Notes: generated by a model from the sequence alone, not told the origin. Counted from the first letter of the stretch, positions 1 to 8,785 are shown. The stretch: DNA of 64,000 bases from Haloarchaeobius litoreus (GCF_024495425.1 NZ_JANHJR010000002.1:930001-994000), one strand, 5' to 3'. Program-made: numbers and translations.

Positions 1-783
1 GTCTACCTGCTGCTCTCGGCGGGGATGGGCCGGCTGGTCCACGACAGGCGTCGGCGGCACGACCTGCGGAACGTCGTCCGGCTGGTCCTGGTCATCGCGG
101 CTATCATCGCCGTCGCGGGCGTGCTGACCGACCAGTGGCTCGGCGTGCTGTTCTCGCTGGGGATCGTCGGCTTCGGTGTGACGGTGGCGCTCCAGCAGCC
201 GCTCACGTCGCTGCTCGGGTGGGTGTACATCCTCTCGATGCGGCCGTACCAGGTTGGCGACCGGATCCGAATCGAGGACGCGAAGGGCGACGTCATCGAC
301 GTGGACTTCCTCGTGACGACGCTGTGGGAGGTCGAGGGTGACCTGGTCTCCTCGCACCAGCCGTCGGGCCGGACGGTGACGGTGCCGAACAGCCTCATCC
401 TCACGTCGGAGGTGTTCAACTACTCGCGGGACGACTTCCCGTTCGTCTGGAGCGAGGTGTCGATGCAGGTGTCCTACGAGACGGACCTCGACTTCGCCCG
501 GTCGGTGATGCGGGCGGTCGCCGACGAGCAGCTCGGCGACGAGATGGAGCGCAACGTCGCGACGTACCGCGAGCAGCTGGCCGAGACGCCGGTCGACCTC
601 GAAGTGCAGGACAGGCCGTCGGTGAACGTCGCGCAGGGGGAGACGTGGGTCGAGCTCCGGCTGCGCTTCCTGACCCGGCCGCGGCAGATCCAGCGGACGA
701 AGAACGCGCTGTACGAGGAGATACTCGCCCGGTTCCAGGCGAACCCGGACAAGGTGGCGTTCCCGGTCGGACGGTTCCGGTAG
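1..783 (+). CDS. MscS-family mechanosensitive ion channel (5' end missing)
   Basis: The reading frame is open from base 1, so the gene begins outside the window; 260 residues of its C-terminal part are visible. It shows a hydrophobic helix (VVRLVLVIAAIIAVAGVL), then the glycine/alanine-rich pore helix of the MscS family (GIVGFGVTVALQQPLTSLLG). The beta domain follows (PYQVGDRIRIEDAKGDVIDV), then the mixed C-terminal domain. Such channels sit in the cytoplasmic membrane and open under membrane tension to release solutes during hypo-osmotic shock, a plausible need for a halophile. The ATG at base 25 is internal and not the true start. The family call is firm; gating and ion preference cannot be read from the sequence. 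Confidence 0.93.
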   Translation, partial: VYLLLSAGMGRLVHDRRRRHDLRNVVRLVLVIAAIIAVAGVLTDQWLGVLFSLGIVGFGVTVALQQPLTSLLGWVYILSMRPYQVGDRIRIEDAKGDVIDVDFLVTTLWEVEGDLVSSHQPSGRTVTVPNSLILTSEVFNYSRDDFPFVWSEVSMQVSYETDLDFARSVMRAVADEQLGDEMERNVATYREQLAETPVDLEVQDRPSVNVAQGETWVELRLRFLTRPRQIQRTKNALYEEILARFQANPDKVAFPVGRFR

Positions 784-821
784 CCGGACGTATTTTGCCC
801 CGACGGGTCGTCTGTGCGCTC

Positions 822-1967
822 ATGACCGACGAGTACGACGTGGTCGTCGTCGGCGTCGGCGGCATGGGCAGCGCGGCGTGTGCCCACCTCGCCAGCCGCG
901 GCGTCGACGTGCTGGGAATCGAACGGTTCGACGTCCCACACAGCAACGGCTCCTCGCACGGCTCGACGCGCATCATCCGGAAGGCGTACCACGAGCACCC
1001 CGACTACGTGCCGCTGGTCGAACGCGCCTACGAGAACTGGCGGGCACTGGAGGCCGAGACGGGCCGGGACCTGCTCCACGTGACCGGGTCGGTCTGTGCC
1101 GCGCCACCCGACGGGAGCCTCGTCGACGGCGCGCGGCTGGCCTGCGAGGACCACGGGCTCGACCACGAGACGATGACGGGGCGGGAGCTGAAGGAGCGGT
1201 TTCCGGGCTACGGGGTCCCCGACGACTACGACGCGCTCTACCAGCCCGACGGCGGCTTCCTCGACTGCGAGCGCGCCGTCAGCGCACACGTCGAGCGGGC
1301 GATGGCGGCGGGCGGGACCGTCCACGCCCGGGAGACGGTCACGGACTGGGATGCCGACGAGCACGGTGTCCAGGTCGAGACCGACCGCGGGGCCTACACC
1401 GCCGACGCGCTCGTCCTCGCCGCCGGCGCGTGGAGCGCCGACCTGCTCCCGGACCTCGCCAGCGCGGCCGTCCCCGAGCGGCAGGTGCTCGGCTGGTTCC
1501 AGCCGCCCGAGCGCCCCGACGACTTCACGCCCGACAGATTCCCCGTGTTCGTCACGGAGAGCGACGATGGCGACGAGTACTACGGCTTCCCGCGCTACGA
1601 CCGTCCCGGTGTGAAGGTCGGCCTGTACCACCACCTGCGCGAGCAGGCCGACCCCGATTCGGTGGCCGCACCGACTCGCGAGGACGAGGACGCGCTCCGG
1701 GGCCTCTTGCGGGACCACTTCCCCGCCGCCGACGGCCCGACGATGGGCCTGTCGACGTGCATGTTCACCAACTCGCCGGACATGGACTTCATCGTGGACA
1801 CGCTGCCCGAGCACGAGAACGTCGTCGTCGCGGCGGGCTTCTCCGGCCACGGCTTCAAGTTCGCCAGCGCGGTCGGCGAGGCGCTGGCCGACCTCGCGGT
1901 CGACGGCGAGACCGGGCTGTCCGTCGACGAGTTCGCGGTTGACCGCGAGGCGATCCGGAGCGCGTGA
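822..1967 (+). CDS. solA: N-methyl-L-tryptophan oxidase / monomeric sarcosine oxidase-type FAD enzyme
   Basis: A protein of 381 residues in the DAO-fold flavoenzyme family that oxidises N-methyl amino acids with oxygen, giving aldehyde and peroxide. The N-terminus carries the dinucleotide-binding motif (VVGVGGMGSAACAHLA) followed by an acidic strand end. Near residue 313 it has TCMFTNSPDMDFIVD, which matches the region of monomeric sarcosine oxidase containing the cysteine that binds FAD covalently. The ATG at 822 places the Rossmann motif at the correct distance; a longer frame exists upstream but overlaps the channel gene. A weak TATA-like element (TATTTTG) lies near 791. The exact substrate (sarcosine, N-methyltryptophan or another amine) cannot be decided from sequence. 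Confidence 0.85.
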   Translation: MTDEYDVVVVGVGGMGSAACAHLASRGVDVLGIERFDVPHSNGSSHGSTRIIRKAYHEHPDYVPLVERAYENWRALEAETGRDLLHVTGSVCAAPPDGSLVDGARLACEDHGLDHETMTGRELKERFPGYGVPDDYDALYQPDGGFLDCERAVSAHVERAMAAGGTVHARETVTDWDADEHGVQVETDRGAYTADALVLAAGAWSADLLPDLASAAVPERQVLGWFQPPERPDDFTPDRFPVFVTESDDGDEYYGFPRYDRPGVKVGLYHHLREQADPDSVAAPTREDEDALRGLLRDHFPAADGPTMGLSTCMFTNSPDMDFIVDTLPEHENVVVAAGFSGHGFKFASAVGEALADLAVDGETGLSVDEFAVDREAIRSA

Positions 1968-2018
1968 CCCGAACGCACCGGAGGAACGTTTAGGGGACCG
2001 ACGCCCGCACCTCACTGC

Positions 2019-2684
2019 ATGGACCTCCTCTCAGACGAGACGGCCCGCTTCGTCCGCGCGACCGCCCCGGAGCCCGACGACCTCGCTGCCGAGATGGACG
2101 CCTACGCGGCGGAACAGGAGTTCCCGCACGTCGGCCCCGCGGTCGGCGGCCTCCTGCGTACCTTCGCCCGCATTGTCGACGCCGAGCGCGTCTTCGAGTT
2201 CGGCTCCGGCTTCGGCTACTCCGCGTACTGGTGGGGGCAGGCACTCCCGGCCGACGGCGAGATCGTCCTCACCGAGTTCGATGAAGACGAGCTCGACATG
2301 GCCCGCGAGTTCATGCAGCGCGGCGGTCTGGACGCCATCGCCCGCTACGAGCACGGCGACGCCCTCGACGCCATCGAACGCTACGACGGCCCGTTCGACT
2401 GCGTCCTCGTCGACCACCAGAAGCACCGCTACGCGGAGGCGTTCGAGGCCGTCCGCGAGAAGGTCGCGCCCGGCGGCATCGTCGTCGCCGACAACGCCAT
2501 GACCGCCGGCATCATCGAGTTCGAGAAGCTGCTCGCCATCGTCGAGGGCGACGACCCCGGCGAGGTGAACGAGCACACGCGGGGCATCGCAGACTATCTG
2601 GAGACCGTCCGGTCCGACCCCGAGTTCGAGACGAACGTGCTGCCGGTCGGTGAGGGGATCGCGGTCAGCTACCGGCTCGGCTGA
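2019..2684 (+). CDS. SAM-dependent O-methyltransferase (CCoAOMT-like)
   Basis: A class I methyltransferase of 221 residues resembling the caffeoyl-CoA/catechol O-methyltransferase group (methyltransferase family 3). Visible motifs are the SAM-binding loop VFEFGSGFGYSAYWW, the acidic ribose contact (LTEFDEDELDMA), the DALDAIERYDGPFDCVLVDH segment with the metal/substrate aspartate, and VVADNAMTAG near the C-terminus. It lies 51 bp downstream of the oxidase gene and ends one base before the convergent YegP-repeat gene. Most archaeal members have unknown small-molecule acceptors, so the substrate is left open. Confidence 0.85.
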   Translation: MDLLSDETARFVRATAPEPDDLAAEMDAYAAEQEFPHVGPAVGGLLRTFARIVDAERVFEFGSGFGYSAYWWGQALPADGEIVLTEFDEDELDMAREFMQRGGLDAIARYEHGDALDAIERYDGPFDCVLVDHQKHRYAEAFEAVREKVAPGGIVVADNAMTAGIIEFEKLLAIVEGDDPGEVNEHTRGIADYLETVRSDPEFETNVLPVGEGIAVSYRLG

Positions 2685-2685
2685 C

Positions 2686-4458
2686 TCACTCCTCGTCGTC
2701 GTCCTCCTCCTCTTCCGATGCCGTCGGCGCGTTGCGCTTGACGCTCTCGATGGCGTCGTGGACCCCGTGTCGGCTGCCGTAGCCCTGCCCGCAGTCGGCG
2801 ATGATGTTGCCGTTGCGGTGCCGGAGCCGCCAGCGCCACTTCCCGCCCCGATCCTCGTACACCTCGAAGATCGCGCGACCGACGTCGAGCGCGTCCGCGT
2901 CCGGGACCTGGCGCTCGACTCGCTCGATAGCCTCCTCTAGCCCGTCCGCCGAGGCATAGCCCTCGCCGGAGTCGGCCACGAGTTCGCCGTTCCCGGACCG
3001 GAGCCGCCACCGGTGCTCCCCTGCCGTATCCTCGTACCGCTCGAACTCCAGACTGCCGCCTTCAAGCCCCGACCTGACCGCGTCGATAGCCCGCTTCGCG
3101 TTCCGGCGTCGGGTGTAGCCCTGCCCGGAGTCGCCGATGATGTTGCCGTTGCGGTGGACGAGCCGCCAGCGCCACTTCCCGCCCCGGTCCTGGAACACCT
3201 CGAACGACACCGGATCGAACCGCAGGTAGTCCGCCGGTCCGACGTTCCGCCGCACGCCCTTCAGCGCGCGGGTCAGCCCGCTCCGCGTCGAGTAGCCCTC
3301 GCCCGAGTCCGCGATGACCTGGCCGTTCTCGTGTCTGAGTCGCCAGCGCCACTCGCCGCCGCGGTCCTCGTACAGCTCGAACGTCGCGTCGCTCTCCTCC
3401 CTCTCGGTCTCGGCCGGCAGCAGCGGCATGTCGTCGAGGGCGTCCTCGCCGGTCTCCGCGGGCTCCTCGTCCGCGGCCGCCGCCGGCGTGGCGTGGACGA
3501 CCGTCGCGCCGAGTGCGTTCCGACGCACGCTCTGGAGGCCCTTCTGCGCGTTGTGCTTCCGGGTGTAGCCCTCGCCGCCCGTGGCGATGATGTTGCCGTT
3601 GCGGTGCCGGAGCCGCCAGCGGAACTCGCCCTTCCTGTCGGGGTAGAGCTCGAACTGCGCCCTGCTCGTCCGGAGCGCGTCGAGTTCGTCCGACAGCGCC
3701 GTCACCTCGCCCTCCAGCTCTGTCTGCTTCGCCTCGGCGTCGGCGCTGGCCTGCTCGCTCGCCGCCACCCCCTCCTCGACTTTCCGGGCGAGGTCGTCGC
3801 GCTCCTGCCTGACGGATTCGAGTTCGTCTCGGAGCGCCGCCTTCGCCGTCTCGGCGTCGGCGCTGGCCTGCTCGCTCGCTGCAGCCCCCTCCTCGACCTG
3901 TCGGGTGAGTTCGTCACGTTCGTCGGCGAGTTCGTCACGTTCCCGGCTGACCGACTCCAGCTCGGCTTCGAGTTCGGATGCACGCCCGCTCGCCTGCGCC
4001 GCCGCCGCACCCGTCCGCGTCTCGGTCGGGCTCACGAGGGGGACGAACACCCCACCGACGCCGATGATGGCGATACCGAGCGCGTACAGGATGGCGACCG
4101 GCTGGTTCCCCGTCGTCGTGCTCCAGTCGACTGGGAAGACGACGGTGAACCAGACGACAGCGATGGCGCACATCGCCAGCCCGGTGTACGTCGTGTACGT
4201 CGCGGTTCGCTGGAGGGGGAGCCTGATGACCGGACCCGCGACCAGTAGCGCGATGCCCGCTGCCGAGAGCACGATGCTCGTCTCCCGCATCATCGTCGCG
4301 CTCTCGCTGGTCAGAAACAGCGCGATTCCAGCGACGCCGAGCACGACTCCCACCGCGAACACCCAGTAGCCGTACGCCTCGTCCCCCGTGTTCGCCGCCC
4401 CGATTCGGTCCTCGTAGGCCGACACCAGTGTACCGCCTTCCTTGTCGTCTGTTGCCAT
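2686..4458 (-). CDS. Membrane protein with coiled coil and five tandem YegP (DUF1508) repeats
   Basis: A protein of 590 residues in three parts. Residues about 30-135 hold four predicted membrane helices. Residues about 145-260 form a charged coiled coil with a duplicated block (EEG.AASEQASADAE). From about residue 268 to the end there are five copies of a roughly 48-residue YegP unit, beginning near residues 268, 359, 419, 472 and 531. Each follows the pattern FE.Y.DR.G..RWRLRH.NGN, then GEGY and a helix. The start at 4458 is chosen because an AT-rich box (ACTTTTC) lies about 27 bp upstream and the protein then begins MATDDKEGG. YegP domains have a known small alpha/beta fold but no settled biochemical role, so no function is assigned. 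Confidence 0.85.
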   Translation of the reverse strand: MATDDKEGGTLVSAYEDRIGAANTGDEAYGYWVFAVGVVLGVAGIALFLTSESATMMRETSIVLSAAGIALLVAGPVIRLPLQRTATYTTYTGLAMCAIAVVWFTVVFPVDWSTTTGNQPVAILYALGIAIIGVGGVFVPLVSPTETRTGAAAAQASGRASELEAELESVSRERDELADERDELTRQVEEGAAASEQASADAETAKAALRDELESVRQERDDLARKVEEGVAASEQASADAEAKQTELEGEVTALSDELDALRTSRAQFELYPDRKGEFRWRLRHRNGNIIATGGEGYTRKHNAQKGLQSVRRNALGATVVHATPAAAADEEPAETGEDALDDMPLLPAETEREESDATFELYEDRGGEWRWRLRHENGQVIADSGEGYSTRSGLTRALKGVRRNVGPADYLRFDPVSFEVFQDRGGKWRWRLVHRNGNIIGDSGQGYTRRRNAKRAIDAVRSGLEGGSLEFERYEDTAGEHRWRLRSGNGELVADSGEGYASADGLEEAIERVERQVPDADALDVGRAIFEVYEDRGGKWRWRLRHRNGNIIADCGQGYGSRHGVHDAIESVKRNAPTASEEEEDDDEE

Positions 4459-4656
4459 ATAGCACATGCTGGACGCGATACAGAAAAGTGCTTTCACGGT
4501 TCTTCATGAATTCCAGCGGAAGGGACCCCCTGTCGTCCGGATCCTGCTTCCAACGAACGGTCGACGATGAGAGACAGCATCGCGAGTGATCGGCTCGCCG
4601 GCGGTCGCTCGAAACCGCACTACTGCTTGCAGGTCGTTCCTCCCCGCTCGCGTCTC

Positions 4657-4685
4657 GGAGACCCCTCGCTGCGCTCGGCGTCTCC
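4657..4685. repeat. Palindromic element at the 3' end of the aminopeptidase gene
   Basis: GGAGAC at 4657-4662 and GTCTCC at 4680-4685 form a perfect 6-bp stem around a 17-base loop that contains CTCGCTGCGCTCG. It abuts the stop codon of the minus-strand aminopeptidase gene at 4686. The same loop theme recurs after the acyl-CoA dehydrogenase gene at 18697-18719, so this looks like one member of a short interspersed palindromic family that may act as a transcript 3' end. Confidence 0.5.
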
Positions 4686-5777
4686 CTACTCCTCGAACCC
4701 GTCCTCGAACCTGAACGTCCCGTCGCGCTGCACGACCTCGCCGTCGACCTCGATGTACGAGTCCTCGCTCATGTCGACGATCATGTCCTGGTGGACGACG
4801 GAGTCGTTACCCTCGTTGTTCTCGCCGATGTTCTTGTCGTAGGCACGGCCGAGCGCGAGGTGGATGGTGTCGCCCATCTTCTCGTCGAACAGCATGTTGT
4901 AGGTGAACCGGTCGATGTCGCGGTTCATCCCGATGCCGAGCTCGCCCAGCCGACGGGCTCCCTCGTCGGTGTCCAGCACGGCCGAGAGCACCTCCTCGTT
5001 CTTCTCCGCAGAGTGCTCGACGACCTCGCCGCCTTCGAACTTCAGGTAGACGTTCGTGACCTCGCGGCCCTGGGCCATCAGCGGCTTGTCGAACAGCACC
5101 TCGCCCTCGACGCTGTCGGGGACGGGCGCGGTGAACACCTCGCCGCCGGGCATGTTGTTCTCGGCGGTGTCGTTGATGGTGATGTTGCCCGCGACGGACA
5201 TCGTGATGTCGGTCGTCTCGCCGCTCACGATGCGGACCTCCTCGGCGGGGTCGAGTATCTCGACCATGTGCTCCTGGAACTCGCGCTGTTCGTCCCAGTC
5301 CTTGTTGATGGCGCTCCAGACGAACTCCTCGTACGCCTCGGTGCTCATCTCGGCCTTCTGGGCGTCGCCCGGCGCTGGGTACTGCGTGACGACCCAGTTC
5401 GACTCCATCACCGTCTCTTGGATGGGCTTCATGTGCTGGCTCCGTGCCTGGTTCTTCTCCGGGGGCACGTCGCTCGTCTCGAACATGTTCGCGGAGCCAC
5501 GGATGGAGATGAAGGCGTCGGTCTCCTCGGCGGCGGCGAGCGTGTGGGAGGGCGTGTCGAAGTCCTCGGGGTCGGCGGCGAGCATGTACGCGCGGTTGAC
5601 GCGGCTCGACTGGAGGCGTGTCTGCGGGTGGGCACCCTTCTCGCCGAGGAGTTCGGCGATGGCGACGGCGAGGTCCTCCGCCTCGGGCGGTCCCGTCACG
5701 GTGACGTTGTCGCCGGCTTCGACCTCGGCACAGTCCTCGACGAGTATCTTGGCGTGTTCCCGAACGCGTTCGTCCAT
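4686..5777 (-). CDS. M29-family aminopeptidase
   Basis: A metallo-aminopeptidase of 363 residues, close to the usual length of family M29 (AmpS/AmpT type), which removes N-terminal residues from peptides using two metal ions. The C-terminal half contains the family's ligand region: a glutamate in the GELGIGMN segment, TIHLALG near residue 304, the tyrosine in RAYDKN, and SVVHQDMIVD with the paired His and Asp. A first ATG lies at 5825, but the start at 5777 (MDERVREHAK) fits the family N-terminus and has an AATATC box about 28 bp upstream, implying a leaderless message. The gene follows the creatininase-family gene on the same strand with an 87-bp gap, so both may serve peptide or amide turnover, although each seems to have its own promoter. 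Confidence 0.9.
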   Translation of the reverse strand: MDERVREHAKILVEDCAEVEAGDNVTVTGPPEAEDLAVAIAELLGEKGAHPQTRLQSSRVNRAYMLAADPEDFDTPSHTLAAAEETDAFISIRGSANMFETSDVPPEKNQARSQHMKPIQETVMESNWVVTQYPAPGDAQKAEMSTEAYEEFVWSAINKDWDEQREFQEHMVEILDPAEEVRIVSGETTDITMSVAGNITINDTAENNMPGGEVFTAPVPDSVEGEVLFDKPLMAQGREVTNVYLKFEGGEVVEHSAEKNEEVLSAVLDTDEGARRLGELGIGMNRDIDRFTYNMLFDEKMGDTIHLALGRAYDKNIGENNEGNDSVVHQDMIVDMSEDSYIEVDGEVVQRDGTFRFEDGFEE

Positions 5778-5864
5778 ACCCTCGCTTACGACAAGCGACT
5801 GATATTCGTTTCGAAACACCGCCATGGATAGGCATGGACGAGAACGGCTTCGGGAAGAACGCGG

Positions 5865-6659
5865 TTACCGTCGGCTGCCGGGCTGCGGGTCGACGTGCGG
5901 TTCGCCCATGAGGTCGTCGAACGGCTTGTCGTCGAGCCAGCCGAGCAGGGCGACGAGCTGCTCGGTCGCGGCCTCGAACAGCTGCTCGCCCTTCTCTGCG
6001 GTCGCGTCGGTCTGGTCGCCGAAGACGCCGTTCGGGGAGTTGTCGATAGCGTCGTAGTAGTTCCGTGCGCCGTGGACCGTCGGCTCGCCGTCCACGAGGT
6101 TCACGCGGCCACCGTCGCGGGCCTCCGCGAGCCGGTCCTCGTGGACGTTCTCCGGGTCGAGGTACTGGAGCATCGCGGTCTCCTTCGGGCCGCCGTGGGG
6201 CCCGTTGTGCTCGAACAGCTCGTCGACGAGGTCGGGGATGGACTCGTCCCACATCCACTCGACGGCGAAGGCGACGCGGTCGTCGCGGAGCCGCCGACCG
6301 ACCTCGCGGAGGTGCTGCATGTTGCCGCCGTGGGCGTTGACGTAGACGACGCGGTCGATGCCGTGGTGGGTGAGACTCCGCGTCATGCTCTCGACGTAGT
6401 CGCGGAACGCCGGCGGGTCGACCGACATCGTCCCGTGGAACTGCCGGTGGTGCATGCTCACGCCCACGTTCACCGTCGGCGTACAGAGGTAGCCGGCGCG
6501 GTCGGCCGCCTCGCGGGCGAGGTTCTCGGCGATCACGTGGTCGGTGCTCTCGGGGAGGTGTGGCCCGTGTTGCTCCGTCGACCCGAGCGGGACGACCGCG
6601 AGCGACTCCTCGGCGAAGTAGTCTCCGAGGTCCGGCCACGCCTGGTCGGCGAGGTACAT
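5865..6659 (-). CDS. Creatininase-family amidohydrolase
   Basis: A protein of 264 residues in the creatininase/ArfB/MftE metal-dependent hydrolase family. The metal-binding pattern is clear: LGSTEQHGPHLPESTDH, then VNAHGGN, and a later conserved glutamate in GGPKETAM. Members hydrolyse cyclic amides such as creatinine or formamide-type intermediates, and one archaeal branch (ArfB) acts in riboflavin/F420 biosynthesis. Two starts are possible, at 6692 (MLLSDRDPS) and 6659 (MYLADQAWPD). I chose 6659 because a TTTTG element then lies about 28 bp upstream and homologues I recall begin at this point. The ArfB role is possible but not shown; nothing nearby belongs to that pathway, although ribH and ribL lie elsewhere in the window. 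Confidence 0.85.
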   Translation of the reverse strand: MYLADQAWPDLGDYFAEESLAVVPLGSTEQHGPHLPESTDHVIAENLAREAADRAGYLCTPTVNVGVSMHHRQFHGTMSVDPPAFRDYVESMTRSLTHHGIDRVVYVNAHGGNMQHLREVGRRLRDDRVAFAVEWMWDESIPDLVDELFEHNGPHGGPKETAMLQYLDPENVHEDRLAEARDGGRVNLVDGEPTVHGARNYYDAIDNSPNGVFGDQTDATAEKGEQLFEAATEQLVALLGWLDDKPFDDLMGEPHVDPQPGSRR

Positions 6660-6741
6660 GAACGTGGACGGGTCCCGGTCGGACAAAAGCATGGCCCTCC
6701 CGGCCAGCCACGGGGTGGAGTCCGCGTTCGAACGATGGCCG

Positions 6742-7443
6742 CTACTCGCTGCCGCGACGGCTGCTCCCGCCGCGACGCGAGGACTCCTCACGGTCACCGG
6801 ACGACTCGTTCCGGGCGCGGTCGCCGGAGCTCCCGTCTCGTGACCCGCTGCCGGAGGAACCGCTTCGAGACCGGTCGTCATCGGCGCTCCGACGGGCCGT
6901 CTCGACCGACGACCCCGTTCTCGAACGGGTATCGCCGCCCGTGGACCCGGAGTTCGACGCCGACCGGTCCGACTGTCCACTCGCCGAGCGCCCCTTCGCC
7001 GAACGCCCCTTCGCCGAGCGCCCCTTCGACGAGGGGTCGCTCGACGACGTACGTTTCGAAGGTCCTCCGGTGGGGTCACTGCTCCGTCCCGTTCGGGTCT
7101 CCATTCCCGAGGCGCGCTGGGGGGTGCCCGGCGTGGTCGCTCCAGCGCGTCCGATGGATGCGCTCTCGGTCCCGGCCTCGACGGCGTCGGCGACGACCTT
7201 GTACGTCGTCCCGGCCATCCCGGCGAGCCAGACCGCGACGCCAGCGAGGACGAACACGCCCCCGATGAGAACCGCGAGCAGGCCGCCGCCGGTCGACCCG
7301 TTGTCGACGGCCGCGATACCGAAGGCACTCGTGAGGAAGAAACCGACGAGTGCGATACCGCCACCGACGACCGTCACGAGCAGCTGGTACCCCATCAGTT
7401 TGAACCCGTACTTGATCCCGTCCGCTGTCGAGACAGCTGTCAT
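6742..7443 (-). CDS. Two-helix membrane protein with a Ser/Arg-rich cytoplasmic tail
   Basis: A protein of 233 residues that I do not recognise as a named family. Residues about 13-40 and 52-75 are membrane helices (GYQLLVTVVGGGIALVGFFL; LLAVLIGGVFVLAGVAVWLA). After a short conserved-looking helix (TYKVVADAVEAG) the last 135 residues are low-complexity and rich in Ser, Arg, Gly and Asp, including an in-frame KGRSA tandem repeat. The acidic-poor, Arg/Ser-rich tail is unusual for a haloarchaeon, whose proteins are normally acidic. The start at 7443 is just downstream of an AT-rich stretch (ACTATACATC, about 7473). Function unknown. Confidence 0.7.
   Translation of the reverse strand: MTAVSTADGIKYGFKLMGYQLLVTVVGGGIALVGFFLTSAFGIAAVDNGSTGGGLLAVLIGGVFVLAGVAVWLAGMAGTTYKVVADAVEAGTESASIGRAGATTPGTPQRASGMETRTGRSSDPTGGPSKRTSSSDPSSKGRSAKGRSAKGRSASGQSDRSASNSGSTGGDTRSRTGSSVETARRSADDDRSRSGSSGSGSRDGSSGDRARNESSGDREESSRRGGSSRRGSE
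6976..7035 (-). repeat. 15-bp tandem repeat inside a coding region
   Basis: Units of 15 bp occupy 6991-7005, 7006-7020 and 7021-7035, with a more degenerate unit at 6976-6990. They are in frame with the minus-strand membrane protein and encode successive KGRSA pentapeptides. Copy number could change without shifting the frame. Confidence 0.8.
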
Positions 7444-7525
7444 GATCCCACCATGGGTCAATCTTGTCAAACGGATGTATAGTTCTTCTCGCCGACTGGT
7501 GGCCGGCTCGTGACCGCTCCGTCGC

Positions 7526-8785
7526 TCACGCCTCAGCGAGCCACTGCTGTCGCCACCAGAGGTAGAGCCCGGTGACGACGAGGTTCAGGTACGGCACCGC
7601 GAGGAGGTAGTACGCGGCCGATGGCGTGCGACCGGTCTCGTGGGCGACGTATCGCCGGTCGAAGTAGAGGGCGAAGGGGGCGAGCGTCGGCGTCAGCACC
7701 ACCCCGAGTTCGAGCAGGCCGCCGCCGTCGCCGATCCACGGCACCGTTCCGGCCGCGATGGCGGTCGGGTCGGCCGCGATTCCGATGGCGGCACCGAGGA
7801 CCGTCAGGGCCGCGGGGACGAGGACGCCGAGCCACCAGCGACTGCTCGGGACGGCCGGTTCGTACGGCGTCTCCGCGTCGGCCCGGCGGGCGGCCTGCCG
7901 CTCCGCCAGGCGCTCGCTCCGGTCGCGGTCCGGGACCGACCGTTCACGGGATGGTCGCTCACGTCGGCGGCGTTCACGGTAGCCGCCAGCGGCCTCGCGC
8001 GGTGGTTCGCGCTCGGAACCACCGGGTTCGGCCCGTCGTTCCGGTTCGGTCCGTCGCTCGCGTTCGTACTGGACCTCGCCGCCACCGGCCCCGGTCGTTC
8101 GGTCACGGCCCTCCCGTGGCGGCTCCCGACGCTGGCGGCGGTCACGCGACTCGTCCCGTCGGTCGCGTCGAGGCCGCTCACGATAGTGGCTCTCGCCAGC
8201 CTCGCGCCGTCGCTGGGGCGACTCCGGGCCGTCCGAGCCGGTGTCGGCTGCGCCGTGCTCGCGCGCCGGTTGCTCCCGTCCGTCCGCGTCGGTGCCGACA
8301 CCGTCTCCGTCCGGCTGGTGCGCGCCACAGCCGGTACACCGGACCGCCTGTACGACGAGCACGGCACCGCACTCTGGACAGTGCTTCTGCCACGGCTCCA
8401 GGCTCGCCTCGTCGGTGTCGGTGGCATCGGCCCGGCCGGTGTCGTCCCCGTCCTCGGCCTGCGCGCCGGCGTCGGCCGGCGGTGTGGCTCCCTCGTCGGT
8501 GCCCGTCGATGCGGGTCTGGATGGGGCTGTCTCCCGCGGGTCCGGGTCGGTCGCCCACACCATCTCCGGCGACTCGGGGGACTGTTCGTCGTCGTCGGCC
8601 TCCCCGTCAGCCGGGCTGTCGCCGGACGCAGCGTGTGGCCCAGCGGGGGCCGTCGCCCCGGCCGACTCGCCGCCTCTGTCGGCGGCGAGCGCCGTCCCAC
8701 AGGCCGAACAGAACCGGTCCCCGGCGTCCGCCCGCGTGCCACAGGATGGACACTCCGTCGCGTCGGCACCACCGTCACGACTCAT
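7526..8785 (-). CDS. Zinc-ribbon membrane protein with long charged linker
   Basis: A protein of 419 residues. The N-terminus is a double-CXXC zinc ribbon (CPSCG ... CSACG, residues about 11-31), and a second ribbon (CPECG ... CTGCG) sits near residues 133-155. A disordered linker rich in Arg, Glu, Gly and Pro runs to about residue 320. The last 100 residues contain three membrane helices (WWLGVLVPAALTVLGAAIG; LTPTLAPFALYF; YYLLAVPYLNLVVTGLYLWW). The start at 8785 is supported by a TTATTTG box about 30 bp upstream. This architecture is common in haloarchaea without a known role. The zinc ribbons suggest protein or nucleic acid contacts on the cytoplasmic side, which is inference. Confidence 0.75.
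   Translation of the reverse strand: MSRDGGADATECPSCGTRADAGDRFCSACGTALAADRGGESAGATAPAGPHAASGDSPADGEADDDEQSPESPEMVWATDPDPRETAPSRPASTGTDEGATPPADAGAQAEDGDDTGRADATDTDEASLEPWQKHCPECGAVLVVQAVRCTGCGAHQPDGDGVGTDADGREQPAREHGAADTGSDGPESPQRRREAGESHYRERPRRDRRDESRDRRQRREPPREGRDRTTGAGGGEVQYERERRTEPERRAEPGGSEREPPREAAGGYRERRRRERPSRERSVPDRDRSERLAERQAARRADAETPYEPAVPSSRWWLGVLVPAALTVLGAAIGIAADPTAIAAGTVPWIGDGGGLLELGVVLTPTLAPFALYFDRRYVAHETGRTPSAAYYLLAVPYLNLVVTGLYLWWRQQWLAEA

Noticed and set aside
474-2015. Long open frames opposite the amine oxidase and most other genes (for example 474-2015, 9818-11689, 59887-62247)
   Set aside because: They are antisense shadows created by the high GC third-position bias. Their products are rich in Arg, Pro, Val and Leu without domains, while the opposite strand carries clear families.
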